The notes below the pieces were generated by a model that saw nothing but the letters and a program-made list of their open reading frames with translations, ran no database searches and was not told the origin of the DNA. A DNA stretch of 64,000 nucleotides from Nostoc sphaeroides (GTDB lineage: Bacteria; Cyanobacteriota; Cyanobacteriia; Cyanobacteriales; Nostocaceae), in the NCBI RefSeq assembly GCF_003443655.1, contig NZ_CP031941.1, forward strand, positions 4,710,501-4,774,500. Direction: 5' to 3'. Each line of letters opens with the position of its first letter. Within the stretch, counting starts at the first letter, position 1. Positions 27,628 through 36,377 of the stretch are shown one piece after another. Both the position numbers and the translations under genes were made by a program.

Positions 27628-28194
27628 ATGCTATCAGAACGCTTTACCACAGCCCTTACCTACGCCACCCAACTGCACGCCAACCAAGTTCGTAAAGGTT
27701 CAGGTGTTCCTTATGTTGCCCATTTATTGGGTGTTGCCAGTATTGCTTTAGAATATGGGGCAAATGAAGATGAAGCGATCGCAGCTCTTTTACACGATGC
27801 GATCGAAGATCAAGGTGGCGCTGCAACACGAGAAGAAATTCGCAGTCGTTTTGGTGACAATGTAACAGCAATTGTAGATGGTTGTACTGATGCTGATACA
27901 ACTCCAAAACCACCTTGGCGAGAGCGCAAGGAAGCATACATTGCTCATATTTCTAACGCATCTTCATCAGTACTGCTCGTGTCATTAGCAGATAAACTTT
28001 ACAATGCCCAATCTATTCTCAAAGATTATCGGGTTTTGGGCGAATCACTTTGGGAACGTTTTCACGGAGGTAAACAAGGAACTCTTTGGTATTATCGGAC
28101 GCTTGTGGATGTCTTTAGAAAGACAGGAACCACTATAATCATTGACGAATTAGAACGGGTTGTTTCACAAATTGACGTATTAGCATCTAAATAA
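27628..28194 (+). CDS. HD-domain phosphohydrolase (RelA/SpoT-HD-like)
   Basis: 188 residues from MLSERFTTALTYATQLHANQ. The HD signature is complete: HANQVRKGSGVPYVAHLLGVA, then ALLHDAIEDQGG, and a late SLADKLYNAQSI. This set is typical of SpoT/MESH1-like hydrolases of (p)ppGpp. There is no synthetase or TGS domain, so this would be a stand-alone hydrolase. Other nucleotide substrates are possible. The frame is open 27 codons upstream, but the homologous start is at 27628. Confidence 0.88.
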   Translation: MLSERFTTALTYATQLHANQVRKGSGVPYVAHLLGVASIALEYGANEDEAIAALLHDAIEDQGGAATREEIRSRFGDNVTAIVDGCTDADTTPKPPWRERKEAYIAHISNASSSVLLVSLADKLYNAQSILKDYRVLGESLWERFHGGKQGTLWYYRTLVDVFRKTGTTIIIDELERVVSQIDVLASK

Positions 28195-28559
28195 AAAATA
28201 AAGATATGTTTTTCAAAACGGTAAGAATACAAGAGTCAGAATAAATAAATGAATATCCCAATCATACTGAACTCCTGATCAATTCTGACTTCTGACTCCT
28301 ATTAGCGGTAGCGAGGCGTTTAGGCTGTGCTGAATTCCTACTCAAAACCGATGCTCCCATTGAATCTAGGAGCTTTTAGTTCAATTACTCAGAAGTAGAT
28401 AAAAGTTTTCAGGAAACTAGACAAATAACCCTTTTACAGACACCATATAATCATGTGTCTCACGAAAAAAATTTGGCTTTTAGGTTCTTTCTCTAGATAA
28501 AAAGTCTTTCTCCCGGTAGACAGGTGTACTTAAATTATTATGACTGCTATGTTACTAAC
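28195..28559. other. Intergenic region without a recognisable gene
   Basis: 365 bases with no repeat family member or terminator that I can support. It presumably includes the promoter of the next gene. Confidence 0.45.
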
Positions 28560-29090
28560 ATGACAATAGTAAGACGAAACGACCTAAATACAACCGTAAG
28601 TCCTTCAGTAAATTCTCCAGAAACCTTGACAGAAAAAGTTATTGAAGCAGAGCGTATGCGCGATGTTCTGCTTTTATTGCAAAACTTGATTAACAGTGAA
28701 GAAGCCACTGTTAAACTAATTCTGGATTGTCTCTATGATGTTGGCTCAGTCAATCTGATCAACCAAAAGCTTCGCGTGAAACCCGTAAACAGGGTAATGA
28801 AATTAATTGCACGAATGTCCAAACCAGTTTTTAGAACTTTGGCTTTAAATTGGTTTAAGAAAAACTGTCCTCAACTAATCACTAATTGGCTACATACGCA
28901 GGTGACTTTTGAAAGTGCCCAAAAGAAACCCCAACAAGTCGCTGTTGAAGTTGCAGAACTTCAACCATATCCTATACCACAGAGAGAAAATATAAGCCAA
29001 GAGATTAGGAATCTGCGCTATCAGGTGAGATGGCTAGTTGGGATTTCAATAATAGCGATCGCTGCTTTAGGAATAACAGCCATCAGGTGA
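28560..29090 (+). CDS. Hypothetical protein with C-terminal membrane anchor
   Basis: 176 residues. Mostly helical, basic in the middle (VNRVMKLIARMSKPVFRTLALNWFKKNC), with one hydrophobic C-terminal segment (VRWLVGISIIAIAALGITAI), so probably a tail-anchored protein facing the cytoplasm. No family recognised. A GTG 12 codons upstream is possible; this ATG is the first in the frame. Next to cheR on the same strand, 218 bp apart. Confidence 0.6.
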   Translation: MTIVRRNDLNTTVSPSVNSPETLTEKVIEAERMRDVLLLLQNLINSEEATVKLILDCLYDVGSVNLINQKLRVKPVNRVMKLIARMSKPVFRTLALNWFKKNCPQLITNWLHTQVTFESAQKKPQQVAVEVAELQPYPIPQRENISQEIRNLRYQVRWLVGISIIAIAALGITAIR

Positions 29091-29308
29091 AACTTAAACC
29101 CATAAATAGCAACGTTAGCAAACTTAATATATCCAGCAAGCTATTTTCGGCGTAAGATTTACTTGAGTTATCAAAATCCTACCACTATAAAATGTGAATA
29201 AATTTTTCTCCATCAGGTGTTTTGGGAAATATTGGTTCAGCTAATTCTAAGCAGCTTAACTCGTTGTATTGCCAGCACATTTAAATAACTGAAACTGGCT
29301 CAACATAT

Positions 29309-30157
29309 ATGCTAATTCGTACTATGACTTCGCCCAAGCCTACCTTGGAGGATATAGAAATACATCTGCTTTTGGAAGGTGTGTATCAGTACTATGGTTA
29401 TGACTTTCGTGATTATGCTCTTTCCTCACTCAAGCGCCGTATTCAGGGCTTCATGGAATTAGAGGGGTTAGCAAATGTTTCTGCATTGCAAGAACGCTTA
29501 CTCCACAACCGTGCCTATTTGGAACGATTTTTGCTTGCTCTGACGGTGAATGTCACATCAATGTTTCGTGATCCCAGCTTTTATCAGACCTTTAGAAATC
29601 AAGTTATCCCCTTCTTGCAAACCTATCCGTTTATTCGCATCTGGCACGCTGGATGCTCGACTGGTGAAGAAGTCTACTCACTGGCAATTTTGCTACAAGA
29701 AGAAGGGCTTTACCACCGTTGCCGCATATATGCCACTGATACTAATGAGAAGGTATTACAAAGTGCCAAAAGTGGTATTTTTTCGCTGAAACTGATGCAG
29801 GAATATACTCAACTTTATCTGAAAGCAGGCGGAAAAAAGTCTTTTTCAGAATATTATACAGCAGCGTATGATAACGCTATATTTCGAGCATCTCTAAGAG
29901 AAAATGTTGTTTTCGCCCAGCATAACTTAGCAACTGATAGCTCTTTTAATGAGTTTAATGTCATCCTTTGCCGTAACGTGCTGATATATTTCAATCAGGT
30001 ACTTCAAAAACGGGTACATGAACTTTTTTATAATAGCCTTTGCAACTTTGGTATTTTGGGTTTAGGAAGGCAAGAATCCATCAGATTCACCCCCTATGAG
30101 CAGTACTATGAAGAAATAGTCAAAGGTGAGAAAATATATAAGAAAATTGCGGTGTAA
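29309..30157 (+). CDS. cheR: CheR-type protein-glutamate methyltransferase
   Basis: 282 residues. The N-terminal helical domain (LKRRIQGFMELEG) is followed by the SAM-binding domain with WHAGCSTGEEVYSLAI, YATDTNEKVLQSAKSGIFS and ILCRNVLIYFN, all diagnostic of CheR. The enzyme methylates glutamates, classically on chemoreceptors. No chemoreceptor or CheA/W is in the window. cheB and a hybrid kinase occur together 9.3 kb away, and in Nostoc such CheR/CheB/kinase sets often form a sensory module. An alternative start is the Met at 29324. Confidence 0.9.
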   Translation: MLIRTMTSPKPTLEDIEIHLLLEGVYQYYGYDFRDYALSSLKRRIQGFMELEGLANVSALQERLLHNRAYLERFLLALTVNVTSMFRDPSFYQTFRNQVIPFLQTYPFIRIWHAGCSTGEEVYSLAILLQEEGLYHRCRIYATDTNEKVLQSAKSGIFSLKLMQEYTQLYLKAGGKKSFSEYYTAAYDNAIFRASLRENVVFAQHNLATDSSFNEFNVILCRNVLIYFNQVLQKRVHELFYNSLCNFGILGLGRQESIRFTPYEQYYEEIVKGEKIYKKIAV

Positions 30158-30266
30158 TAGGCTAATTTGCCTTCTTGGTAGTCATAAATCGGTAAACAAA
30201 ACTGGGAAATACCGTCTCAATACTGCGTAGGTTTTGAATCGATCCCCCCAACCCCCCTTAAAAAGG

Positions 30267-30472
30267 CAGGGCTGTTTCATTCCATTTCAAACAGGATTTG
30301 TCAACATAGTTAGCGAGAAAATTGTAAGTAAGCGTGACCATGAGATGAACATTTAAGCACTTAAATATCAGTAAAATAGTTCATTTTCTCGGCACGTTGG
30401 TAACAAAATAACCAATTTTTAATTGCTAGAACCCTTGATTTTTAAAGGTCTTTAGGGAATGAAACAGCCCTG
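30267..30472. mobile_element. MITE, family D, with 17-bp TIR and 11-bp TSD
   Basis: 206 bp. The ends CAGGGCTGTTTCATTCC and GGAATGAAACAGCCCTG are perfect inverted repeats. CCTTAAAAAGG is repeated at 30256-30266 and 30473-30483. Deleting the element and one duplication restores CCCCCCTTAAAAAGGGGGG, a palindrome common in Nostoc genomes, so one repeat has been inserted into the centre of another. Non-coding. Confidence 0.85.
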
Positions 30473-30570
30473 CCTTAAAAAGGGGGGCTAAGAATGCCTT
30501 ATTTTTCGCCCTTTTTAAGGTAATACAGTTCAGTTAAGCATTTCTTCCTTCTCTCTGCACTGTTATACCC

Positions 30571-30682
30571 CAATACAGTTCAGTTAAGCATTTTTTCTTC
30601 TCTCTGTTTCCTCTGCGTCTGGAGTGGTTCGTTAAAAAAATTGATTTTCACAAAGAGTTTTAGCCTTAACCCAAGCGTATTG
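30571..30682. mobile_element. MITE, family E, copy 1, with 10-bp TSD at a stop codon
   Basis: 112 bp. The left end CAATACAGTTCAGTTAAG and right end CTTAACCCAAGCGTATTG are inverted repeats with a few mismatches. TGTTATACCC is repeated at 30561-30570 and 30683-30692. The right duplication includes the stop codon of the RTX gene (30685-30687), so the reading frame was preserved. A second left arm (30523-30560) precedes it, suggesting an earlier, now partial copy. Confidence 0.8.
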
Positions 30683-30684
30683 TG

Positions 30685-31923
30685 TTATACCCTGACAACA
30701 ATATCTGCAAAGCTAATCACAGGTTTGGTTGTGATCTCTGCGATTTTGACTTGAGCGCTAGCACCCGTGCCATCAGGATCAAAGAAAAGCGCACCAGTAA
30801 ATTGATTATAGATAAAGCGAACGCTGGCATTGTTTGCTGCTGTTCCCAAAACAAACTGAGTTTGAAGGAGAGTACCAGCAACAAGTCCACCGCCAAAACC
30901 ACCAGCTTCAATACCAATTGTATCGTCTGTTGGATTAAAGTCCGTGATGGTGTCGATGCTATTATCAGTTGGCAAATTGAAGCTAAAGAAATCTAGCCCG
31001 CTACCACCAGTCAGATTGTCATTATCAGCACCACCAACTAAATAGTCGTTACCAGCACCACCAATTAAATAGTCGTTACCAGCACCGCCCGCTAGTTGAT
31101 CATTGCCTCCAAAGCCAAGAAGAGTATCGTTACCATTTTCACCGATAAAGATATCGTTACCAATACCACCAATAAAGATATCGTTACCAATACTACCGAT
31201 AAAGATATCGTTACCACCACGATCAATTGGTTTTACCCAAACTTGCAATTGCTTGATGGTATAGTTACTCGCGTTTTGGGAAAAAGTCCAGTCCGGATTA
31301 ATATTACCATCTATAGTATTTATTGCTGTATTATTGCCAATGCCAACCTCGTCTAAACCAGGAGTATTCCATGCGTTGTAAGCAAGAAGAGTTTGCCCTG
31401 CCCCATAATTATGGATTTGCATTGAGCCATAGCCAGCTGGCCCGGTTGAATCATTAAAATCATAGGAGTTACTTCCTCCGATGTTATTAACACTGGGATT
31501 TTGGACATAAGTGTTGGGCCAAAACTCAATGTTGCCGGTGTTGATTTTCTGTCCCGTAAGGATTCCTGCCACATTGGATTCAACATTCAGATTGCTGACA
31601 GGTTGCTGCCAAAAAGCATTAGAAGCAACAGTTGGGACACCAATTTGGCCCAGATTTTGAGTAAAGGCATCCATTGATACCCAAACCCAGCGTGAACCAC
31701 TACCATTGTCAAGTTCTAAGTAGTAGGCAATGCGATCAATTCCCGCAGGGAAGATTTTTGCGGAGTTATTCAAACTGTAAGATGGTGTTCCGGTTGTCCC
31801 AAAATCGGCACTATTGGGGATATCTAGCTGATAAATCTGGGTGTAGCTAATAATTTCTGATACATTCGTAATATTTCCCTTCAACACTACATCGCTGAAC
31901 GTGTTGCCATAAATAATAGCCAT
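30685..31923 (-). CDS. RTX-type calcium-binding repeat protein
   Basis: 412 residues. The C-terminal third holds about eight nonapeptide repeats of the GGxGNDxx type (GGNDIFIGSIGNDIFIGGIG onward, about 240-320), the calcium-binding beta-roll of hemolysin-type proteins. A C-terminal region (FFSFNLPTDNSIDTITDFNP) is typical of RTX proteins exported by type I secretion. The N-terminal 230 residues are a domain I do not recognise, rich in Asn, Gly and Trp. No N-terminal signal peptide, as expected for type I substrates; no transporter is nearby. The start has a strong AAGGAG box. The stop codon lies in a MITE target duplication. Confidence 0.88.
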   Translation of the reverse strand: MAIIYGNTFSDVVLKGNITNVSEIISYTQIYQLDIPNSADFGTTGTPSYSLNNSAKIFPAGIDRIAYYLELDNGSGSRWVWVSMDAFTQNLGQIGVPTVASNAFWQQPVSNLNVESNVAGILTGQKINTGNIEFWPNTYVQNPSVNNIGGSNSYDFNDSTGPAGYGSMQIHNYGAGQTLLAYNAWNTPGLDEVGIGNNTAINTIDGNINPDWTFSQNASNYTIKQLQVWVKPIDRGGNDIFIGSIGNDIFIGGIGNDIFIGENGNDTLLGFGGNDQLAGGAGNDYLIGGAGNDYLVGGADNDNLTGGSGLDFFSFNLPTDNSIDTITDFNPTDDTIGIEAGGFGGGLVAGTLLQTQFVLGTAANNASVRFIYNQFTGALFFDPDGTGASAQVKIAEITTKPVISFADIVVRV

Positions 31924-32063
31924 TTGAATTTCTCCTTGATCTAAATCGAGTTAAGGCAAAGGTATTTGGATAAATCTTCCATCACCTTCTTTTTCTGGCG
32001 ACTGACGTATGTATTCTTTATTGTTGATTTCTCAAAAGTAAATAGACCACGCGGTAGGGGCAC

Positions 32064-32271
32064 ATTGCTCATTGGTGTCAACTTAAGCAAAAATCTGTCT
32101 TATTTCGACGTTTTGCCCTCATCCCCTAACCCCTTCTCCCAAAATTGGGATTCGGGGAACTAGAGAATTTGCTCCCCTCTCCCAAAATTGGGAGAGGGGT
32201 TGGGGGTGAGGGTCAAACCTCGAAAGCTTGCCAATCTTAGCTTCTGGCTTAAGTTGACACGTATGAGCAAT
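32064..32271. mobile_element. MITE-like element, family B, copy 2, carrying the GCCCTCATCCCC repeat
   Basis: The left end ATTGCTCATTGGTGTCAACT pairs with the right end AGTTGACACGTATGAGCAAT with two mismatches. Inside is copy 2 of the palindromic repeat described at 3-103 (32115-32213). The first 140 bases recur at 32752-32895. No clear target duplication was found. Confidence 0.65.
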
Positions 32272-32751
32272 TTTCCCTACGACAGATGTGGTTCAAATAC
32301 ATGAAAACTGCTGTAAATCAGGTTTTTTGAGTGTTTTCTTTTGCTCAATCAAGACACTTATTTATTTATCACTATTCCCAGGTCAAGTAAACTTCTTTAC
32401 CCAATCTTCAATATGTAATTTTTTGTAAAATACAATACATTTTAATATCTGTATAAATATGTTTAAGCGAAAATTTATCCTTCGCACAGATGTATTTTGT
32501 TCACTTATTGAGGATTCGATATCTTGTGAAATTTTGTTTTGTTCTTGACAAAAATAGAAATTCTTCTTGTACAAAAAATAATTTTGTGATATTGAGTTGT
32601 GATGAAATATATATAAATTAATTTTATATGTAAGCTGAAGACATCTATTATCAAGCAATAATCAAGTTTATACAAGCTTTACATAAAGCTGTTATACCAA
32701 TTCACGAAAATCCTGATACATATAGATTTATCATAGGGGCGTGGAAAAAGC
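32272..32751. other. AT-rich spacer without a supported gene
   Basis: 480 bases. A 91-codon leftward frame (32383-32658) is open, but its composition is AT-driven (Asn, Lys, Phe, Ile, Tyr) and no family is recognisable. The stretch at 32275-32325 repeats, inverted, sequence at 27300-27345. Confidence 0.4.
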
Positions 32752-32895
32752 CCATTGGTGTCAACTTAAGCAAAAATCTGTCTTGTTTCGAGGTTTTGCC
32801 CTCATCTCCTAACCCCTTCTCCCAATATTGGGATTCGGGGAACTAGAGAATTTGCTCCCCTCTCCCAATTTTGGGAGAGGGGTTGGGGGTGAGGG
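32752..32895. repeat. Truncated second copy of the 32070-32213 block
   Basis: Starts CATTGGTGTCAACTTAAGCA and continues nearly identically to the block at 32070-32213, including the palindromic GCCCTCATCTCC...GGTGAGGG module, but the right family B end is missing. The following sequence CAAAACCTACGCAGTATTGA also occurs near 30215-30240, inverted. Confidence 0.65.
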
Positions 32896-33084
32896 AATCG
32901 ATTCAAAACCTACGCAGTATTGAGTTGCGTAGATGTAGCCCGTCGTAGGCATCGCTGTCAAAAGACAGTCTGTCAAACATTTTTAATTGTGTTCAGAAGA
33001 TAGACTTAGCGTAGACGCAACGCGGCTTGTCGCTAGACATCGCTTAAGGTAAATTACACATTAAACTCTTAAAGGAGATTGTCG

Positions 33085-33864
33085 ATGCAGCTTCTCGAAT
33101 GTCCTCCTGTTGCAGTCATTGCTGGAGAAAATGCGGTTCACGTTTCTCAACTACCTTCTACATGGCAAGACATTGCTAGAGGAACCACAAGTGTCGGAGT
33201 TTCCCATCCTCAGAGCTATGTTGAGATGGCACAGTTGTTCTTATACAAATTACAGCATGGTGATGTTGACTTATTTAGCGATCGCCCCCAACTAGCTCAC
33301 TTGATACCGTCATTCTCTCAGCTATTTACACAACTGGCATGGGAAACCCTAGAATTTTTTGGGCAAGACTTTCTCAAACACAGCTATCCAAACTTTGCAG
33401 AAATTCTCCGTGATGTGGAGTCAAAGGGGACAGAATATGCTGATGAAGTAAAAGTGGCTCACATTGGCATAGATTTATTCAACGAGTTTGGTTATGAACT
33501 ACCTGCCAGCTTTTATCATGTGCATCTAGCACCAATTTACCGCGATCATGTTTTTGAAGAACGCGCCTTAAGATTTGATCAGCGCGATATCGAACACAAG
33601 CGGGCTTGGGATGCCATACTCCATGCAGGTAAGGTGTTTGCGATTCAGATGAAGGTGCAAAGTATTGCTTCTAAATACGGTTTTACTTATCAACACGGCT
33701 GCGGTTGCAACTCTCACCTATCTTCCATTGATGTATCTAGTGGCGCGTTTGAATATGAATTGAGTCCCGAAAAGCGCCAGCGATGGATTCGCAGTTTCTT
33801 ATGGACTGCTTGGTATGAGTATGCCTTATTTGCGATCGTGCCCAACACGAGTTATTTAGTCTAA
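33085..33864 (+). CDS. Hypothetical protein with CGC motif
   Basis: 259 residues from the ATG behind a strong AAAGGAG box. No family recognised. The protein is soluble and looks largely helical (EMAQLFLYKLQHGDVDLF, KRAWDAILHAGKVFAIQMK), with a single cysteine cluster HGCGCNSH near residue 213 and many aromatic residues towards the C-terminus. Divergent from nothing; it faces the cox operon tail to tail. A terminator-like hairpin follows. A metal- or cofactor-binding role for the CGC/His cluster is speculation. Confidence 0.7.
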   Translation: MQLLECPPVAVIAGENAVHVSQLPSTWQDIARGTTSVGVSHPQSYVEMAQLFLYKLQHGDVDLFSDRPQLAHLIPSFSQLFTQLAWETLEFFGQDFLKHSYPNFAEILRDVESKGTEYADEVKVAHIGIDLFNEFGYELPASFYHVHLAPIYRDHVFEERALRFDQRDIEHKRAWDAILHAGKVFAIQMKVQSIASKYGFTYQHGCGCNSHLSSIDVSSGAFEYELSPEKRQRWIRSFLWTAWYEYALFAIVPNTSYLV

Positions 33865-33906
33865 TACAAATTTGAAAAAACAATCCGACAAACAGACCAC
33901 TTGTAG

Positions 33907-33934
33907 AGACGCGATTCATCGCGTCTTTCTTTCC
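33907..33934. terminator. Hairpin between two convergent transcription units
   Basis: AGACGCGAT-TC-ATCGCGTCT followed by TTCTTTCC. It could end the rightward hypothetical gene. The same GACGCGATTCATCGCGTC sequence recurs at 47526 and, as GACGCGATAAATCGC, inside the element at 39308-39441, so it is also a dispersed repeat. Confidence 0.5.
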
Positions 33935-34002
33935 CCAAGCATGTGTTGCAATCATCAATTGAATTAAATAAGCAGAGGGAGAAATTACTCCCTCATTCTC
34001 AT

Positions 34003-34605
34003 TTACTGCCAAACGTAGATGAGGATAAACAAAATAATCCAGATAACATCGACGAAGTGCCAGAACAACGAAGTCGCGTTCACGCCGAAGTGGCCTGTGT
34101 CGTAGTTGCCAGGGATGAAAGAACGTACCAAAATAATCGACTGCAACAGAATGCCGGTGAAAACGTGCAAACCGTGGAAACCTGTTAGCAGGTAAAACGT
34201 TCCACCAAATACCCCTGTGGTGAAGCCAAAATCGAGGCCGTTCCATTCAATCGCTTGCCCAACCAAAAAGTAAGTACCCATCGCCATTGTTGTCAAGAGA
34301 AACAGGCGAAATTTTACTAAGTCATGGCGTTGCAGGGCACGTTCTGCTAAGTAAATCACAAAACTACTAGCGACAAGAATTATCGTGTTGATTGTCGGTT
34401 CTTTTACTTCTAGCCCCGAAACACCAGCTGGTAGCCAGTTAGGGGTTGTTGTTTTGTAGATGGCATATCCAGCGAAAAAACTCAAGAAAATGACGCTTTC
34501 TGAGAGGAGGAAGACAATGAAGCCAAACATCTTGTTGCCTTCTTCGTCGTGGGTATGTTCTGCGGCTGTGTGGTGCAATTCGTGGGAATCGATATAACTG
34601 TCCAT
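34003..34605 (-). CDS. coxC: Heme-copper oxidase subunit III
   Basis: 200 residues with five membrane helices, the short bacterial subunit III form. Motifs include KMFGFIVFLLSESVIFLSFFAG, the central NGLDFGFTTGVFGGTFYLLTGFHGLHV and VDVIWIILFILIYVW. Last gene of the DUF2231-DUF2231-coxB-coxA-coxC operon, 97 bp after coxA; the spacer holds short ACGCGGAGGG repeats. Confidence 0.95.
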   Translation of the reverse strand: MDSYIDSHELHHTAAEHTHDEEGNKMFGFIVFLLSESVIFLSFFAGYAIYKTTTPNWLPAGVSGLEVKEPTINTIILVASSFVIYLAERALQRHDLVKFRLFLLTTMAMGTYFLVGQAIEWNGLDFGFTTGVFGGTFYLLTGFHGLHVFTGILLQSIILVRSFIPGNYDTGHFGVNATSLFWHFVDVIWIILFILIYVWQ

Positions 34606-34702
34606 TTTGCTGTTAGTTTGAGAGGAATTTGAAACGCAAAGGAACGCGGAGGGAAGCGCAGAGGGACGCGGAGGGTTTTTGCGTCTTCCCGATAGTTTGT
34701 GT

Positions 34703-36364
34703 TTATTCTGGGAGGTTGGCTGTTAAGGGTTCTGATTTGCCGTAGCCGTAGGGTTCGGAGACGATGATGGGAATTTCTTCAAAGTTTTCTACTGGGGGGG
34801 GGGAAGAAACTAACCACTCTAGTCCGATTGCTCTCCAAGGGTTAGCGGGTGCTTTCTCGCCTTGCATCCAAGAAATCACCATGTTGAATATGAAGGGCAA
34901 GGTGGACATTCCTAAGAGGAATCCGCCGAGGCTAGCGATGATATTCCAGTATTGATACTCTGGGGCGTAGGAAGCGACTCGGCGTAGCATTCCTTGCAAT
35001 CCTAATGGGTGCATAGGCAAAAAGTTGAGGTTGGTGCCGATGAAGGCTAACCAGAAGTGGATTTTACCCCAGCTTTCGGAGTACATCCGTCCGGTCATTT
35101 TGGGGAACCAGTGATAGATGGCTGCATACAAGCCCATCGTCACAGTGCCGTAGAGGACGTAGTGGAAGTGTCCCACCACAAAGTAGGTATTGTTAACGTG
35201 GACATCAACGGGCACGGAGGAAAGCATGATGCCTGTGATTCCTGCGAAGACAAACATGATTAATGCACCCAAGGCAAACAGCATGGGGGTATTTAACCGC
35301 AGTTTACCGCCCCAAATAGTTGCCACCCAAGCAAATACTTTAATTCCTGTGGGGACAGATACAAACATCGTCGTCAGCATGAAAATCAACCGCATCCACC
35401 CGGGTGTACCACTGACGTACATGTGGTGTACCCAAACAATACCGCTAACTACGGCAATCAAAATCGATGAAACGGCAACTACTTTGTAACCAAATAAGGG
35501 TTTACGTGAATAAACTGGAAAGATTTCCGAGAAAATGCCGAAGATAGGCAAAATAATCACGTAAACGGCGGGGTGGGAGTAGAACCAGAAGTAATGCTCA
35601 AACATTACTGGATTACCACCCTTGGCGGGGTCGAAAAAGGCGGTGCCTGCTGTGAGGTCGAGTAGCAGCATCACTGCACCAGCTGTCAATGCCGGTAGTC
35701 CAAATAGTTGGATAATTTGGGCGCTAAATACTGCCCAGACAAACAAGGGCATTTTGAAGAAGCCCATTCCTGGGGCCCGCATCTTCACGATGGTGGTGAC
35801 AAAGTTCACTGCCCCCATAATTGAGGATACGCCGGATATTGCCACCGCTAAGAGCCAGAGAACTTGGCCATTAATCAAATTACCTGTGGGATTTTGGAGA
35901 CTGACTGGCGGGTAAGACCACCAACCGGCTTGGGCTGGCCCACCAGGGACAAAGAAACTACCCATCATGATAATTCCGACTACTGGCACCATCCAAAAGG
36001 CGACGGCGTTCAGGCGGGGAAATGCCATATCTCGCGCCCCAATCATCAGGGGTACTAAATAGTTGGCAAAACCAACGAGTGAGGGAAATGTCCACAAAAA
36101 CAGCATCACAGTGCCGTGCATGGTGAACATACCGTTGTAGACGGTGCGATCGACTAAATCTGATTCGGGTGTCATCAGTTCCCCCCGCATCACCATCGCA
36201 AAGATACCGCCGACGAGAAAGAAGAAGAAGGAGGTAACGAGATACTGGATACCAATTACCTTGTGGTCGGTACTAAAGCTGAAGTATTCTTTCCAATTAC
36301 TTGGAGATTCGTGGTTATGCTTCTCATCAGGGAGAAGAATACCTTCAATAGGAACATTAGTCAT
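34703..36364 (-). CDS. coxA: Heme-copper oxidase subunit I (A2-like YSHP type)
   Basis: 553 residues with twelve membrane helices. Heme and CuB histidines are visible in MHGTVMLFLW, FYSHPAVYVIILP, VWVHHMYVSG and VGHFHYVLYG. In helix VI the usual proton-channel Glu (HPEVY) is absent and the motif is YSHPAVY, as in A2-type oxidases (family knowledge). It reduces oxygen to water and pumps protons. Subunit II upstream lacks CuA ligands, so the electron donor is probably quinol. Second-last gene of the operon; the ATG is 13 bp after coxB. Confidence 0.96.
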   Translation of the reverse strand: MTNVPIEGILLPDEKHNHESPSNWKEYFSFSTDHKVIGIQYLVTSFFFFLVGGIFAMVMRGELMTPESDLVDRTVYNGMFTMHGTVMLFLWTFPSLVGFANYLVPLMIGARDMAFPRLNAVAFWMVPVVGIIMMGSFFVPGGPAQAGWWSYPPVSLQNPTGNLINGQVLWLLAVAISGVSSIMGAVNFVTTIVKMRAPGMGFFKMPLFVWAVFSAQIIQLFGLPALTAGAVMLLLDLTAGTAFFDPAKGGNPVMFEHYFWFYSHPAVYVIILPIFGIFSEIFPVYSRKPLFGYKVVAVSSILIAVVSGIVWVHHMYVSGTPGWMRLIFMLTTMFVSVPTGIKVFAWVATIWGGKLRLNTPMLFALGALIMFVFAGITGIMLSSVPVDVHVNNTYFVVGHFHYVLYGTVTMGLYAAIYHWFPKMTGRMYSESWGKIHFWLAFIGTNLNFLPMHPLGLQGMLRRVASYAPEYQYWNIIASLGGFLLGMSTLPFIFNMVISWMQGEKAPANPWRAIGLEWLVSSPPPVENFEEIPIIVSEPYGYGKSEPLTANLPE

Positions 36365-36377
36365 GGTTACTTTCCTT

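Noticed and set aside
32383-32658. 91-codon leftward ORF in an AT-rich spacer
   Set aside because: Composition follows AT content, no motif, no ribosome-binding site; could be a remnant but not supportable.
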